Assembly (NCBI GenBank): GCA_030762175.1
Contig: CM060831.1
Location: forward strand, 67,500,001 to 67,564,000
DNA: 64,000 bases
Origin: Metallyticus violacea
Taxonomy: Eukaryota > Arthropoda > Insecta > Mantodea > Metallyticidae
Direction of reading: 5' to 3'
Made by a program: the position numbers and the translations under genes. Below the pieces are notes generated by a model that saw only the letters and a program-made list of their open reading frames with translations, was not told the DNA's origin and made no database searches. This document shows positions 10,270 to 21,920 of the stretch, piece by piece (the stretch's first letter is position 1; every line of letters starts with the position of its first letter).

Positions 10270-12920
10270 GTTTATTTCTGAATTTTACAGAATAACACCA
10301 GTGTTACCTATTTAAATACAGGAGTAATCTAAAATATCTCGAACGTTTTAAAAATTCATTACTTAATAAATAATGACTTCTTGGTGGTACCGTAACACAA
10401 AGAAACTCTGGCTAATTATATTTATACTGCCCCCGATGTATATAATACGATCGGTTGACCAGCAAACGGTGATTTGTGAAAACTGTAGCCTTAACAGCGG
10501 AGAAGACATTTTGTTTGCTGGGATTCTATGCCAATAAATACATATTCAATAGAATCCGGACTCTTATGTTTTAAATTATTTTGTTCCTTGCTAGCTAACT
10601 GTGATATTTTAACATTAAGTTTAAATGAAATTTAAATTAATTAATTTTAAATCATTAAAATTAAATTTAATAATATTTACGATAAAATACTTTTAAAACA
10701 ATAGCCAACAATGTGTCTCTTGAACTTCAAACACAAATCATTGCATTTAATTTTTAATACCATTATTGTAATGTTGTGTTAAAAGTATTTCGAAATTCAC
10801 TTATTTCATTGATACTATTGTTGTCAGTCATGTTCAAAGCTATTTTTCTCAAATGACTATCGAACAGACAAGACGTTTGCCAGTCATGTTCTGTTAAAGA
10901 AATTGTCAGATGTAACACTTATTTAGAAGAAACTGAAGGCATTAAAAAAAAAAAAGTACTTCTAAAAGTTGGTTGATTATACAGTAGATCAGAAAATATC
11001 CCAATGTTACCAGGTGTGCCAAAAACAAGTGAGCTGTTTCCAAAAATCGCATCGAGGAATTAAACTTTTTAATCCTCTATTAATTCCTCTTCTTAATACA
11101 ACTGTGATTTTAGCATCTGCTATCACCATTAGTTGAAGACTAAAAATAGAATTTGTAATTTATTTAATTTCATTAATAAACAAATTCAAAGTCTTAATAA
11201 AATTAATCCAAAAGACAAATAATCATAATCGAGTACATATCTAGTGTGAAGAGTCTGCAGGGTATGCCAGCAGCATTGAGAGGAAAAACAGGATACACAA
11301 ACACTAATTTCAGGTGTTTCTGACAATTTAATCCAGGTTTATGTGCGACGCTAGTATCAGAATATGCTGTAGCACGTGGTATAGAACCCAGTATTCAATA
11401 TATTTGTTTAAACATCAGTGGTCAAAAGTAACAGATGAATGAATCTTAAGAAAACACATTTGCACCAACTATAAGAGAAAAAGATTGAATTCATCAGAAC
11501 AGTACTACGGGACTGTAACATCATCTGGTTTTCAGTACATAAAACCATTGATAGTTGTGATCACTTCATTGTTAATGAATGCTATGCGCATCTTCTCTTT
11601 CGGCTGTTTGACGAGGCCATTGGGATCTTTCACGTCTGCGTTCGACATTCCTCGATCCACTTATGCCCTCGTTTCGCTGTGGGAGCATTTCGTCCATCAC
11701 GAGTACCAATAAGGACATGTTGCACTGTAGGTATTCAGAAACCGGTATTGCTGTAGTACTTTTCGATGAAGGCTACTTAATCCTTTTGAGCAAACGTGGG
11801 GTTGGTTGAACACACTTCCTTCTGGGTGATATATGTGCTTAATTTGAATGGCCAGCAGTGTATGTGGAATGTAAATGTAAAATATACACATCACAGAGTT
11901 GATAAATTACATCACATCTCAACGTTTCCACTTGTGTAGGAGTACCATCTCTGATATCTATGCATCAATCGCAAATCATCCACTTCTTTGAGCAAGTTTG
12001 AAAACGTTTAATAAATCCAAATCTTGAGTAGGCTTCCAGCACACCCAGTTGTCCAATTCAAATCATATGGTGTGATCAAACGAACTAATCTTCCCTAGAG
12101 TTGAAGTAGGGAAGCATTTTTTCTATAACTTACTGACACAATACGAAGAAACTCATTTCTGTCGGAGGGTACATTCACCTCTCCTGTACAAATTAATGGC
12201 TGAGAAGCTGGACAGCTGGTTGCAGAATATTTGCAAATAGCACAGAAGCCTTCCCATGTCAGCTGATACCAGCTCAGGTTTCATGATGACCTGAAATGTC
12301 ATCTTGTATAAATTCAATCATTTTGGTATTGAATTTTTCATGTACCATAAAAATCTGTCTCGCCAGACATAAGAACTCTGAAATCGATCACGCAGCTCTG
12401 ATATGTTTCTGCTTTGTAGCAGAACAAACTTCATCTTAAAAAGTGTGTTGCGATTTTTCTTGAAAGCACTGAAACCCTGCAGAGCCTTCTGACATTGAGC
12501 CCTGTTCCCTTACTGCACAGTTTACCGAACTAAAGGCATCTCCACCAATATCGTTCATACCATGACACTATAAACAACAGATCTTGCAACAACTTAATTT
12601 GGAACAGTTTGATATTTGAGATACCTTCTCTTCTTCTTGTCCTAGTCTTCCCAATATTTAGACATGCTGAATAATGGTACTTCAGAGATAGCCCTTTAAA
12701 CTTTATATACTTTATTATGTTTCTGACAATGTTCTTTCGCTAAAACTCTACCTCCACATTCTATAAAAAGGGAGGGGTTGGATATGCACACACTTGCAAC
12801 TTCTTCACTTCTTTAATTTTCTATCATTTCCCGTTTATTTTAGCTAGCACAATTACCTTGTGCTTATATATTTATCCAAAGATTGCAAACATCTAAACGT
12901 TGCAGAGGACCTTTTCCCCT
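10270..12920. other. AT-rich DNA, no supported gene
   Basis: Contains AT-only palindromic words near 10620-10680. Around 11600-12550 the base composition is less extreme and the minus strand hints at a very old transposase, but I cannot support the call. No TIRs or tails were seen. Confidence 0.4.
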
Positions 12921-12929
12921 TCAAGAGCC

Positions 12930-13125
12930 CAGGACCGTCCTCCCTGAGGTTTTTTCCAAGTTTTCCTCAGTCCCCATAACTGACAAATGCCAGGAAGGTA
13001 CCCTAAACTTAGGCCTAGAACGTTTTCTTTCAAAAAAAAAAACCTTCCTAATTTATTATTTCACCTCTTGTATCATCAGTGTTCACCGCCTGTGGCGCCT
13101 CAGTAGTAAAAACGGGTGTTAAATA
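12930..13125 (+). mobile_element. SINE2 fragment
   Basis: Plus-oriented copy of the second SINE family, with the tRNA-like head mostly lost. It starts around AGGACCGTCCTCCCTGAGG and continues through TTTTTTCCAAGTTTTCCTCAG, GGTACCCTAAACTTAGGCC, CACCGCCTGTGGCGCCTCAG and the 3' word GGGTGTTAAA. The full-length copies at 29390 and 45909 show the same order on the other strand. Confidence 0.8.
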
Positions 13126-13129
13126 CTAT

Positions 13130-14170
13130 TAAAAAAAACACTTCAAGGGCGAGTACTTTCGCTCACAGAGGCAAGTAATCTTGTTAGTCACTTTTTTTTC
13201 GCCCCGCGCTTACTTTAGGGTAGTAAGCCGCTTGTATATTTTATATTCCTATCACAAGGATGCTGCAATAAAGAGCTTTTACACAAATGAACTCCAAACC
13301 TTTCCGATGGCATGCTCTTTTAAACAGCCTCTGAGAAAGTCATCTATTCCTTTTTGCCCTGAAGTAATTGCCATTATCAACTCTTAAGCCTGCATAAAAC
13401 TCGCTTTTAAATGAGGCACACGAATTCCTCGCGCAATAAGCAAAAGAAACCAGGGGCTGTACAGGCAGTAGATTCTATTGAATTGAATTCTATTGAATTC
13501 TATCTAATTGCAAGAACTGCATATTTCATATTTTAAAACGCGGTTTCTAAATTTTATGTACTTTAAGAAATGTTTCATTGTACACATTTTCAATTATTTC
13601 CAAATAATGCAAAATTTACCCAAAACAAGGAATTAAAGTTTTTCTTGCCTCCTGTGTGAACTAAAGAGCTTGAAAATGATTTACTGCCCTGCTCCCTTAT
13701 CTATACAGGGTGAATGATATTCACCATGTGCATTATTAGAACAGAAGGTTTTATTTTTCATTGCTAAAGTTAAGACCATAAGATGTCTCCTTCACTCAAT
13801 CAGTCTTAAATCGTATAATGATTTAATGCAGCTGAAATAATAAGTTATGACTATTTATACTGCTGAGTTTAATACAAAAATGTAATTAAATGTAATCATC
13901 AAATAATCATTACATAAAAATATATTTCAGGAATAATGGAGTTAATCTAAACGTGTAACGAGATTAAATGAACGTATAACATACTAAATAAAATTCCGTA
14001 GGGCAGGGGCTGCTCAAAATAAGCGGATTCCTCATCTAGTAGAGTAATTTTAAAAGTATGGGCCTTATTAATTAATGAAATAAAATAAATTATGGGTTTA
14101 CTGTGCGGTATTAGAACAAAAATATAATTCTTGTAATCTACGAGTACCACAAAAGAGAAACCACATTTAT
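13130..14170. other. AT-rich DNA without recognisable gene
   Basis: No recognisable protein on either strand. Near 13470-13505 the word ATTGAATTCTATT recurs. Otherwise nothing structured. Confidence 0.4.
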
Positions 14171-14173
14171 AGA

Positions 14174-14221
<48 letters not shown>
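14174..14221. repeat. (ATT)n microsatellite
   Basis: Sixteen units of ATT. Read on the minus strand it gives a poly-asparagine stretch in a chance open frame, not a gene. Confidence 0.95.
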
Positions 14222-14769
14222 GAGATTAAAACACAAAATTAATAGTATACTATGAATTAATAAAATATATAACCACTGATATACAAAGTAACTATGTTTA
14301 TGTGCTGAGCCCTTGATATTATCTTTATATTCACTAAAATACTCAACAGAAAGTTCCGACATACATTGTGTATTTAAGATGATATTCATATATTTCAACA
14401 AAACAAAAAAAAATGTTACCATATAAAAACAATTGCGATATACTAAGTAAATAAACACAAAAACATCAAATATCGAAAGTTTCATCATTTTCATTGGCTC
14501 TAAAATTTAATGCAAACTTTATTGTAGTAAAAACATGTAATGAAAACGTTTTCTGAAGGTTATTAGAGAGCGCTCTAACATACAAATATAATTCTCAAAC
14601 ATCTATTAGAATTATTGCAAGGTAAATAACATTTAGCACATTGTAATGAGGAAAGCCTTTTGGCTGTAACCTCAGCTCACGTGCTATGTGTATATTTATA
14701 CTATGTTACATTATTTTTGCATAATTGTATTATACATATTGTGTAATGAAATTTACATTTATTATTTTA

Positions 14770-15515
14770 TTCAAATGTTATATACGGAGTTTCGTTGCCA
14801 AAAAACAAATAGCGACTTATTTTCAGAAACGTTTTCTTTGTTTATTTCAATGGCATATATCACGTTTCATTTAAAAATTTTAAAATTGCGGCCGTTAGAG
14901 CGATTTTTTAATTTCGCTTTAACACCTACTCGTTTATCAGGTAAACCCACTCTCCAAATAATTTTATGATTTTCAAAACTATTTTTATAATTTTATTTAA
15001 ATGATATATACGGAGTTGCGTTGCGAAAAAATAAATATTAATGCCACTAAAGCGTTTTTAAAATTTGGGGTTTCAGGTAACCCCCATCCTAATAATCCGA
15101 TTTCCTTGATTTTCGGAAACTATTTTCCTTATTTTATTTCAATGATGTATACCAAGTTTCCTTAAATAATTGTTTTAAAATTACGACCGCTAGAGCAATT
15201 TTAAATTTCCACTCCAAATGATCCGGTTGCCAAGATTTTCAAAAAATAATTTTATAGATTTATTTTGAAGAAATTACAGAGTTTCGTTGAGAAAAAATAA
15301 AAATTGCGGCCGCTAGAGCAATTTTTCAATTTTTTTTTAAAAATGTTCATTTTAGGTTAACCCTCCTCCGCCGAATGGTTCAATTTTGCTGGTTAACGAA
15401 CTCTACGAATCGTTTGTTAATTTATGGCTATATGCCGAATTTCGTTGAGGAAAAAAAAAAAAAGCAAACAAACGAAAATTGCGACTGCTAGAGCGTTAAC
15501 GCACACAAACACGTA
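14770..15515. repeat. degenerate tandem repeat, ~148-bp unit, five units
   Basis: Five diverged units share the order GGAGTTTCGTTGCGAAAAA, then ATTGCGGCCGCTAGAGC, then an AT-rich stretch, TTAGGTTAACCC, and GATTTTC..AAAACTATTTT. The TTGCGGCCG..AGAGC anchor occurs at 14888, 15041 (degraded), 15183, 15306 and 15481, spacings of 153, 142, 123 and 175 bases. No protein frame is conserved between units. The GC-rich anchor stands out in otherwise AT-rich DNA. The family is unknown to me. Confidence 0.75.
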
Positions 15516-15604
15516 TAAAAATAAAATTGGTCTATATATATTATTTTGTTGAAAATGCAGATGCCTATAGGTACGATCGATACAGATTTGGATAGATTAT
15601 TAAA

Positions 15605-15670
15605 ATATCTTTCGATGGGTACAACTCCAATAGCTTCGGAATTCGCTAAAATAATAAAATAAATTAATCA

Positions 15671-15740
<70 letters not shown>

Positions 15741-15805
15741 CAGATATTTCAAGGATCCAACTGCAATAGCTTAATTCTTTCCGAATTCGCTAATTCGCTA
15801 AAACA
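15605..15805. repeat. (AAT)n microsatellite flanked by diverged direct repeats
   Basis: A 68-base AAT/ATA run (15672-15739) sits between two similar blocks: 15608-15655 (ATCTTTCGATGGGTACAACT...AATAGCTTCGGAATTCGC) and 15743-15803 (ATTTCAAGGATCCAACTG...AATAGCTTAATTC...GAATTCGC). Probably a tandem duplication with a microsatellite grown between the copies. Confidence 0.75.
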
Positions 15806-15812
15806 CAGTTAA

Positions 15813-16899
15813 TACAGTGCGTCCTGTTGAATCACCGCCTAGAACAACTGTGAATATTTCCTCACTCAGTTATGCTAGAAATATGATTTTCATCTTACCA
15901 TGTGAAACTTTCCAAGTTTTGAAATAATGAAAATTCTGACACCAGTGCACCTGCGCGTGGTATGACAACACACAGAAGTTTGCGAAATGGCATAATCACC
16001 TGTTAGAAACAGGTTCTGTGTTAGGAAAGAAGAGAATCGGCATATATCAATATAAATATATGGATATAAACAGTTCTGCTAATAAGAAATGTGAAATCTC
16101 CTACACTAATAGTGACAGAATAACCGGACTTAGATTTTATGTTAGAAAAAGTCACAAATTATCAATAAATCTTCACTTGTGCTCGATAACAGAATTACAA
16201 GTCAAAGTACACCACACTCAACTTCAGGGCTATCACGTTCGTATGCCATTACGACATACGAGTTTTCTTTTCCCCATATTCTACAGGGCACTTTACTAGA
16301 CGTGTGAAAGGTGACTTCATATGAGAATGCGACATACTTGAGGAATCCATTGTAACCATCAATGTGAGAGAACACTGAATTAGCCCGTTTGTGTTTATCA
16401 TTTGGCTGCAGCATTTGCACAACTTGACTGTTGTATGCTCGTTAAGTCGCAATCGTTTGTGCACAATACCGTCACTTTGGAATACCCTGATCTGAACTGG
16501 CCGTCGAGTTGATTCTTCGGGCTGCACTGAAATGCTTGCCCAACACGTTAAATTTTAGCTGCAGACACTGTTTTTGCCGCTTCCCTTGTTTTTAACACAG
16601 CTGATTATGTATGATGATCTGCAGCATTTGCGCCATATACCTACCTGAATCTTCTTTGCATTGCAATTTGGAGCTCCGCTGACCAATAACAACATTTCAT
16701 TTTCTGTTGAACTGTGAATTCCGCCAATTTAACTCTTTATGGTGTCGTACCACTTGCAGGCTCACTGGCGTCATAATTTTTATTGTTGTAAAACTTGGAG
16801 AGTTTCTACACAAGATGAGATTGAAAAGCTATTTCTGACTTAACTAGTGAGAAGATATTGACATTTCTTATTGGTAGTAATTCTACCAAACACCCTGTA
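15813..16899 (-). mobile_element. long-TIR Tc1/mariner-superfamily transposon, family B copy 1
   Basis: About 145-base terminal inverted repeats: the left arm 15813-15960 (TACAGTGCGTC...CTCACTCAGTTATG...AACTTTCCAAGTTTTG...CCAGTGCACCTGCGCGTGG) is mirrored by the right arm 16745-16899, whose complement starts TACAGGGTGTTTGG and contains AACTCTCCAAGTTTTAC. The ends fall at TA, consistent with TA target choice. A minus-strand transposase relic lies inside. A sister copy in the other orientation is at 21925-22850. The right end directly abuts the next transposon. Confidence 0.8.
16200..16527 (-). pseudogene. DDE transposase relic of family B
   Basis: The minus strand encodes MQMLQPNDKHKRA, SVFSHIDGYNGFLKYVAFSY and CRIWGKENSYVV..ERDSPEVE, split over two frames. 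In related insect transposases this reads 'LQPND..RR..F......ID.D..FL..V.FSDEATFH.SGKV....RIWG.EN'. The first catalytic Asp of the 'FSDE' box is changed here (FSYEVTF), so the copy is inactive. The plus-strand sister copy at 22290 keeps FSDEATF. Confidence 0.7.
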
Positions 16900-17954
16900 T
16901 ACAGAATGTCACCTAAAACTACCACCGCAAATATTTCTGAAACGAAAGGTGCTATAGACATTCAGATCAAAGTTCCTCAATGTAGCCCATACAGATTGCA
17001 ACAATTATTATAAAACACATTTCTGGTACTACTGCCTACTAGTTTCATGAAAATAAAACTAGATTATATTAGTTGTACGATTCTAGGCCAAATAGCTCAC
17101 GAGGTATGTAGACCTCACACTTCCAAACATCTTTAGAGAGATCCCATCACTAGGCAAAAAGAAATACATTCCTCCGAATGTTAGAAAAAACAGTACACCT
17201 TTGTTCGCATTTTGCCTACAATTTAGGGAAATTAACAACAGTATGTTGCAATTTATCCTGGATGGGTCTGAAACTCATATGAAACTTATAAAAGAACTGT
17301 TTGCTACATTTAGTTGCTTAGATACTAGACTGGAAATGTACCGCATATTGCTGCCTACCGCGATTGCATGCATAAGTTCGTGTTTATATGTTGTTTCCTT
17401 TACGCGGAGTACAGTGACACGTTCCTGTCAATACGTTGTGATATATCATAGAAGGACATGTTGAATGTGTTACAAAAGATGGTATTGTTTGTTAATGCTG
17501 AAAAAGCCTACATAATCTTAATAGTGTATGGCGAATGGAGGAAGAAGGCTGTTCTTTATTGCACTGTTTACGCAGAGAAATATCCAGGATAATTTCTCTA
17601 AAGTGTAGATAAAATGCAGACAGATATGCATTGATTTTGCCTAACAATCACGGGATGCATTACTTTCCGCTAATGATAATGGGAATTCTTTGAAAACCGA
17701 GACCTACTGTTCAATTACTTAGCCTAGACTCGTGTAAAAACCCATATTGGCATTCTAATCTCATTTAGCTTGTTTTCTTGAGTCAATTGGCTTTATTCCA
17801 TTTGAAAATATATGTTAACTTTATGCTAGAAACCACTTTCGAAGAATTGTTGGAATCTTTGTATGGGCTACATTGATGAGCCTTTTCTATACTTAGTTTC
17901 GGAAAACAGCGCCTATAAACATTTGCGGTGGTACTTTAGGTGATTCACTCTGTA
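16900..17954 (+). mobile_element. DUF4817-type DNA transposon, copy 2, with long TIRs
   Basis: Starts TACAGAATGTCACCTAAAAC and ends, as complement, TACAGAGTGAATCACCTAAA. Both arms share ACCACCGCAAAT, then AATGTAGCCCATACA and CAACAATT, giving TIRs of about 140 bases with indels. The right arm also shares ATTCTAAT, GTGTAAAAAC and CCATTTGAAAA with the element at 5480-6340. TA flanks each end. The left end touches the right end of the preceding transposon with no spacer. Only the transposase N-terminus is left inside. Confidence 0.8.
17478..17592 (+). pseudogene. DUF4817-type transposase, N-terminal relic
   Basis: Encodes MVLFVNAEKAYIILIVYGEW then a stretch ending VYAEKYPG and a stop. This corresponds to the helix-turn-helix start of insect DUF4817-type transposases ('M.FT..E.a.m...YGe..gNa..A...Y.e.fP.R'). 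The catalytic domain is missing. The start is close to MVFTNAEKVYM of copy 1. Confidence 0.6.
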
Positions 17955-18079
17955 TACATAAAAGTAAACTCATTTAAAAAAAAATTAAAATAATTCAGAA
18001 TTAGAATATTTAGAAATGGAATTAAAGTGTTATAAACAAGGGGCATTCAGAAATGGTTTACAATAATAGATTTTGTGCC

Positions 18080-19370
18080 TTATTTATCATGCAATGGTTT
18101 AATGCACATGGGATCTCTCAATATACTCCCTAGCAAAGTCAAGACACCGTTGCCACCTTCTGGTAACTTCATTACGGCGTCGCGAAATCATTATTTGGGA
18201 GTACTACGTCATCACCGGTTGAAAGTCAGTCCTGGTGGTGTAGTGGTAACCGCACTAGCCTCCAAACCCATGATCGCGAGTTCAATCACGGCCAGGACCG
18301 ATGGTTTTTTTTTCGGGCGTAAAAATCCTAAGTATGGCTTCCTTCGGAAGGGAAGTAAAGCTGTGGGTCCCGTGTCGTACATGTCGCACCATAAAGAACC
18401 ACAAGCCTGAAAGAAGAGGTCTCTGAGCAAAATTTGTCGCCCGTTTCACGCCCTGAATTGTTGGGACGCTGATGACCTGAGATGTTAAAGAGCATCCATA
18501 AATAAACAAACAAACAAAAACACTCGTTAACAGAGCTCCGTGAACTTCCTCATTGTTGCCCAATATTTTATTGACCTTCATGTAATCGAATACGGCATAA
18601 TCAGATTGAGCGAGATCCGGTGCGGCACAACTATGAACCCTAGCGAAGCCAACTTTGCGGGCGTAGTGTTGCCGGTGTGGGGCCGCGCATTGTCTTCCCC
18701 CTTCCTCTTGTTGCTGCATCCTGCTTTTAAGAATTGTAATGCTCTCGCAATACATCTCACTGTTGATAGTCGTTGCTTGAGGAAGCCAATTCATTAGCAG
18801 TATGCCTCAAGTGACCCAAAACACGAGTGATCATCTGCAGCACGAAATTTCTTGGGCGGTAGACTAACTGGATGTTCTCATTGCATGGATTGAACTTTTT
18901 TCTCGGGTGTATGGATGACTAGCCACCAGTCACCAGCTTCTCCAAAAACCCATACCTTCATTGTCACTTCCAGTAGTCGACGAAAGGCTTTTGTCCTATG
19001 CTTGTGTCAAGTCCTGTGGAAACCAATGTTAGCACACCTTTTTCATATTCAAATCGTTGTGAATAATGGTGTGGGGTTGCGCCTATCAGTCATAATCTAT
19101 TCAGACACAACCTCAATGTTCCTGGGAGACCGCGACCGGGAAACATTGACGAACGACCAGTCTCGCATTCCGGTGTGCAGATTCCCTGCAGCTGGGGAAG
19201 CCACTGACCCAGTTGTAAACAGTATTCTGTATAGAAGCCACATACCACAGTTAAAACTGTATAAATATCTGCAGTTTTGACGTCCTCCTTCCATAAAAAC
19301 CATGTAGTCCATCTTGTCCACGTCTTTCTCTACTTCACAACAAACTAACACTAGTTTCGCACTACACACT
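18080..19370 (-). pseudogene. mariner (DD34D-type) transposase, broken
   Basis: Minus-strand pieces in order: TTGSVASPAAGN and SRSPRNIEVVSE near 19140-19240 (N-terminal 'GRPR' region, altered); DNARPHTGNTTPAKLASLGF near 18640-18700 (second catalytic Asp box 'HDNARPH'); PDLAQSDYAVF and NKILGNNEEVHGAL near 18535-18610 (normally 'SPDLAPSDYHLF', carrying the third Asp); and beyond the SINE, NEVTRRWQRCLDFAREYIE near 18110-18170, the C-terminus. Stops and frameshifts make it non-functional, but the motifs are unusually well kept. The SINE1 splits the last two blocks. Confidence 0.85.
18229..18520 (+). mobile_element. SINE1, full length, nested in mariner
   Basis: Plus-oriented. The head GTCCTGGTGGTGTAGTGGTA contains a box A-like segment, then CGCGAGTTCAATCACGGCC a box B-like segment. 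The body CGGGCGTAAAAATCC...GGAAGGGAAGTAAAGC...GAGCAAAATTTGTCGCCCG follows, then GATGACCTGAGATGTTAAAG and a tail AATAAACAAACAAACAAAAA. Inserted within the C-terminal codons of the mariner transposase, so younger than it. I could not find a clean target-site duplication. Confidence 0.9.
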
Positions 19371-19464
19371 GTGCTTACCTACGAATGGACTTGCTCTTAG
19401 ATTGGACGGCATTCGTAAAACACCAGTATTGTAAATCATTTCCAAACGCCCCTGGTGATAATTT

Positions 19465-19930
19465 ACATTAAAAATTAAGAGCATTTGTTTAGTAATTTTA
19501 CAGTTGCCTTATAGGTACAATTTTACAAATCGCGATTGATTTATTAAACATCAGTTATGCAATTTTGTTTTCAATGATGATGATGCCTGTAATCTTGGCT
19601 TCAGTATGTGTAATTGCAATTTGTAATAACGGAGAGTGTATATTACGAAGAATAAAGATACATTTTGAAAACGGGAAGTCAAGTAAACTGGAGTAGCAAT
19701 GTGTATACTTTTATATAAGTTGTTTTAACTAGAAAGAGCCTCAAAATCTGCAGACACATGATCATGTTTCAGAATGATGCAAATATAGCGAACACAAATG
19801 TTGTGTACTACATTGTAGTCATATTCTTCTGGTTTATATGAGTAGCATATGAGAGTGTAGAGTAATTTCAGTTTATAGGGAAGAAAATTTGAAATGTTTT
19901 TGTTATTTAGCTTGAGATAAAACTTCATAT
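19465..19930. other. short AT-rich spacer
   Basis: Nothing recognisable; separates two mariner elements. Confidence 0.4.
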
Positions 19931-19933
19931 ACG

Positions 19934-20545
19934 ATACCTGTCTGAAAAGTATTCGGCCTAAAAACGAAGGAATGATTTATAGCTTAAACATTTCTTTCAA
20001 CACACTATCCTTTAAGGTAAACACATTTATTTCAGCGATACTGAAATGTCATTATTCCGTCTCTGAAGAGTCAGGGATCTAAGAATAGAAGTCAGAGGAA
20101 GCTAAATCTCTCAATTTTCCAATGCCAAAACAGCTTTCTAAGTAGGTTCATTGTCTTGGTGAAATTTTCTTTTCTTCTTAGTATGGAAATTAGCAGTTTT
20201 TATTATTTTTTTCCTTCATCTAGATGCTTAAAAATTGATATCACTCTCCGATTATGGTTTCACTCCTGTGAAGAAAATAAATTAGTTAAGTTCTTTTAGT
20301 ATCCCACAATATTAACCTCTGACCACTGTTTTGATTCTTGTGGTATGTGATGGTGGATCCAAGTCTCATTTATACTTATATGTCGACGAACAAAATCAAT
20401 TCTGTTGCTGTCAAACCGCTCCAAACACTGTTGCACTTTAAAGCATCCTATCGTAAACACCAATTGACAATTGCATGGCGGAAGAACTTTTAAGTTATCA
20501 TTGGTAGTAATTGCTTCTGCATCTGCTATCTTTTGCAATATCATT
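19934..20545 (-). pseudogene. mariner transposase relic, C-terminal two thirds
   Basis: On the minus strand 20296-20460 encodes VQQCLERFDSNRIDFVRRHI then SINETWIHHHIPQESKQWSE. This is the mariner block 'L..F..d...FL.R..t.DETWIHHytPE.K.QS.eW'. The first catalytic Asp (DETW) is replaced by Asn (NETW). Further along, 20120-20165 gives HQDNEPT (second Asp box). The strand ends near 19936 at ACCTGTCTGAAAAGTATTCGGCC, which could be the terminal inverted repeat; the partner end was not found. Many stops downstream. Dead. Confidence 0.65.
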
Positions 20546-20589
20546 AGTTATCGTTTACTATTCCAATTCCATAATACTTACAGCTCAAA

Positions 20590-21920
20590 GTAGTACGTTT
20601 CAAATCTTCGCTGGGCCGTGAGAAATGAAGGCTACAATGGCAAAGTATCGAGACAGAAGCCCGATGAATTCTTTATCCATGAAATGGTAAGACTTAATCT
20701 TAGCAGGAAAATAAATAAATAAATAAAAAAATAAATGCATTAATCAAAAGGAAGTCTAATTAGGAGCTTGTTCTAGAAATACATACAGAAGACCTGAAGA
20801 TTGCAAAAAGAGTGGGCAAACATCAAAACAGTCTATATCCTCAACAACCAATGAAAGACTGTGGGGTAGAGTTCTTATCCATTCTGCCTACAGAGAACAA
20901 ACCTAACCTAACTGAAACTCGTCTTAAACTTATTATGAATGCAAGAAATTCCACAATTTAATTCGATATTCTTGAGGTTACAAACGACCAAATTTTGTCT
21001 CATCCACCTCAGTAACATGGCAGCTTGCGTCGCACAAAAGATGGACAAAAATCTCAAAGTAATGCCAGTCCACTGCAGTTGCCGGGATAATGGCATGCGT
21101 GTGAAATAAAAGCTATTGTAATGCAGTACAGCAAAATCTATTTTCCTGCGCATAAGCACTCTCAATTTTTTAACGTAAACAAGTAAAGGCAAGAGAAAGG
21201 CACAGTTCTCGGCCATATCTGCCAAATAAATGTCATTCAAGTGTTTCTTTTCTTTTCTATGAGGACGGCATTTATAAACGTTAACAATGCAGCAGAGCAA
21301 CATAAATCCAAAATAAAGGCATAGCTGGATAAAAACAAGGAGAGAAGATCAACGTCACAACCCAACCACGCAACACAACCAAGCCCCGTTGCACCGTTGT
21401 ACAAGAGAGGTGTGCCCTGGTAGAATGAGCATATTGCAAAATCATACTTCACCGTCTAGTTCAAGACGAAAAAAACAGGTGCTATCTTTCCAGTACGAAA
21501 AGCTAGCGAAAATGAGGGCACTGACAGATTTAGTATAATGGCAAAGCAGGTAAAAGCAAATTACAAATGTTTATACGTTGGCACAAGTAGTGCTGTGACC
21601 TGATATTCCAAAAGAAACATTTTAACCGGAAATATCTACATGCTATTCAAGAAAGAAAGAAAACAGAGGAGAGCAGTATACTAGAAAATACTGAAAGTAA
21701 CTACACAAAAAGGGGAACAAAAAATAACTAGCTAAACGGAAAAACAGAAGGTAGCTTACATAACAAAAATGACAAAAAGAAAGAAAGAAAAAAGTTATTT
21801 ATATATAGAGTAATTTAAGAGGTGATACTGCTCAATGGTATTTAGCAAACCTGATTTGTAAAGTCAAATCTTCTTGCATTTGCGTTGTATTTTAGTTTTA
21901 TAGTTGCATGCCTATTAATT
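20590..21920. other. no recognisable gene
   Basis: Minus-strand frames at 20908-21303 and 21237-21452 are open for 70-130 codons but match no family I know and overlap each other. Purine-rich AAAGAAAG stretches occur at 21650-21800. Confidence 0.4.

Larger units (their letters stand above)
18031..19460 (-). mobile_element. mariner transposon with both TIRs, interrupted by SINE1
   Basis: Ends match as inverted repeats of about 34 bases. The left end starts TATAAACAAGGGGCATTCAG and continues AAATGGTTTACAATA. The right end, as complement, starts TATCACCAGGGGCGTTTGG and continues AAATGATTTACAATA, a one-base indel and few mismatches apart. TA lies at both borders (18031-18032, 19459-19460). Inside is a minus-strand transposase of the mariner type. 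Without the SINE1 at 18229-18520 the element is about 1.14 kb, the usual size is about 1.3 kb. Confidence 0.85.

Noticed and set aside
11620..11900. Possible transposase relic on the minus strand
   Set aside because: One segment (GSRNVERRRERSQWPRQT) vaguely recalls a 'RWIG...WPPRSPDL' block, but no second motif in order and no inverted repeats were found.
14138..14494. 118-codon minus-strand frame with a poly-Asn run
   Set aside because: The frame exists because of the (ATT)n microsatellite; flanking residues are AT-driven and match no family.
18282..18794. 170-codon minus-strand frame
   Set aside because: It is a chance fusion of a SINE1 read backwards with part of the mariner transposase, not one gene.
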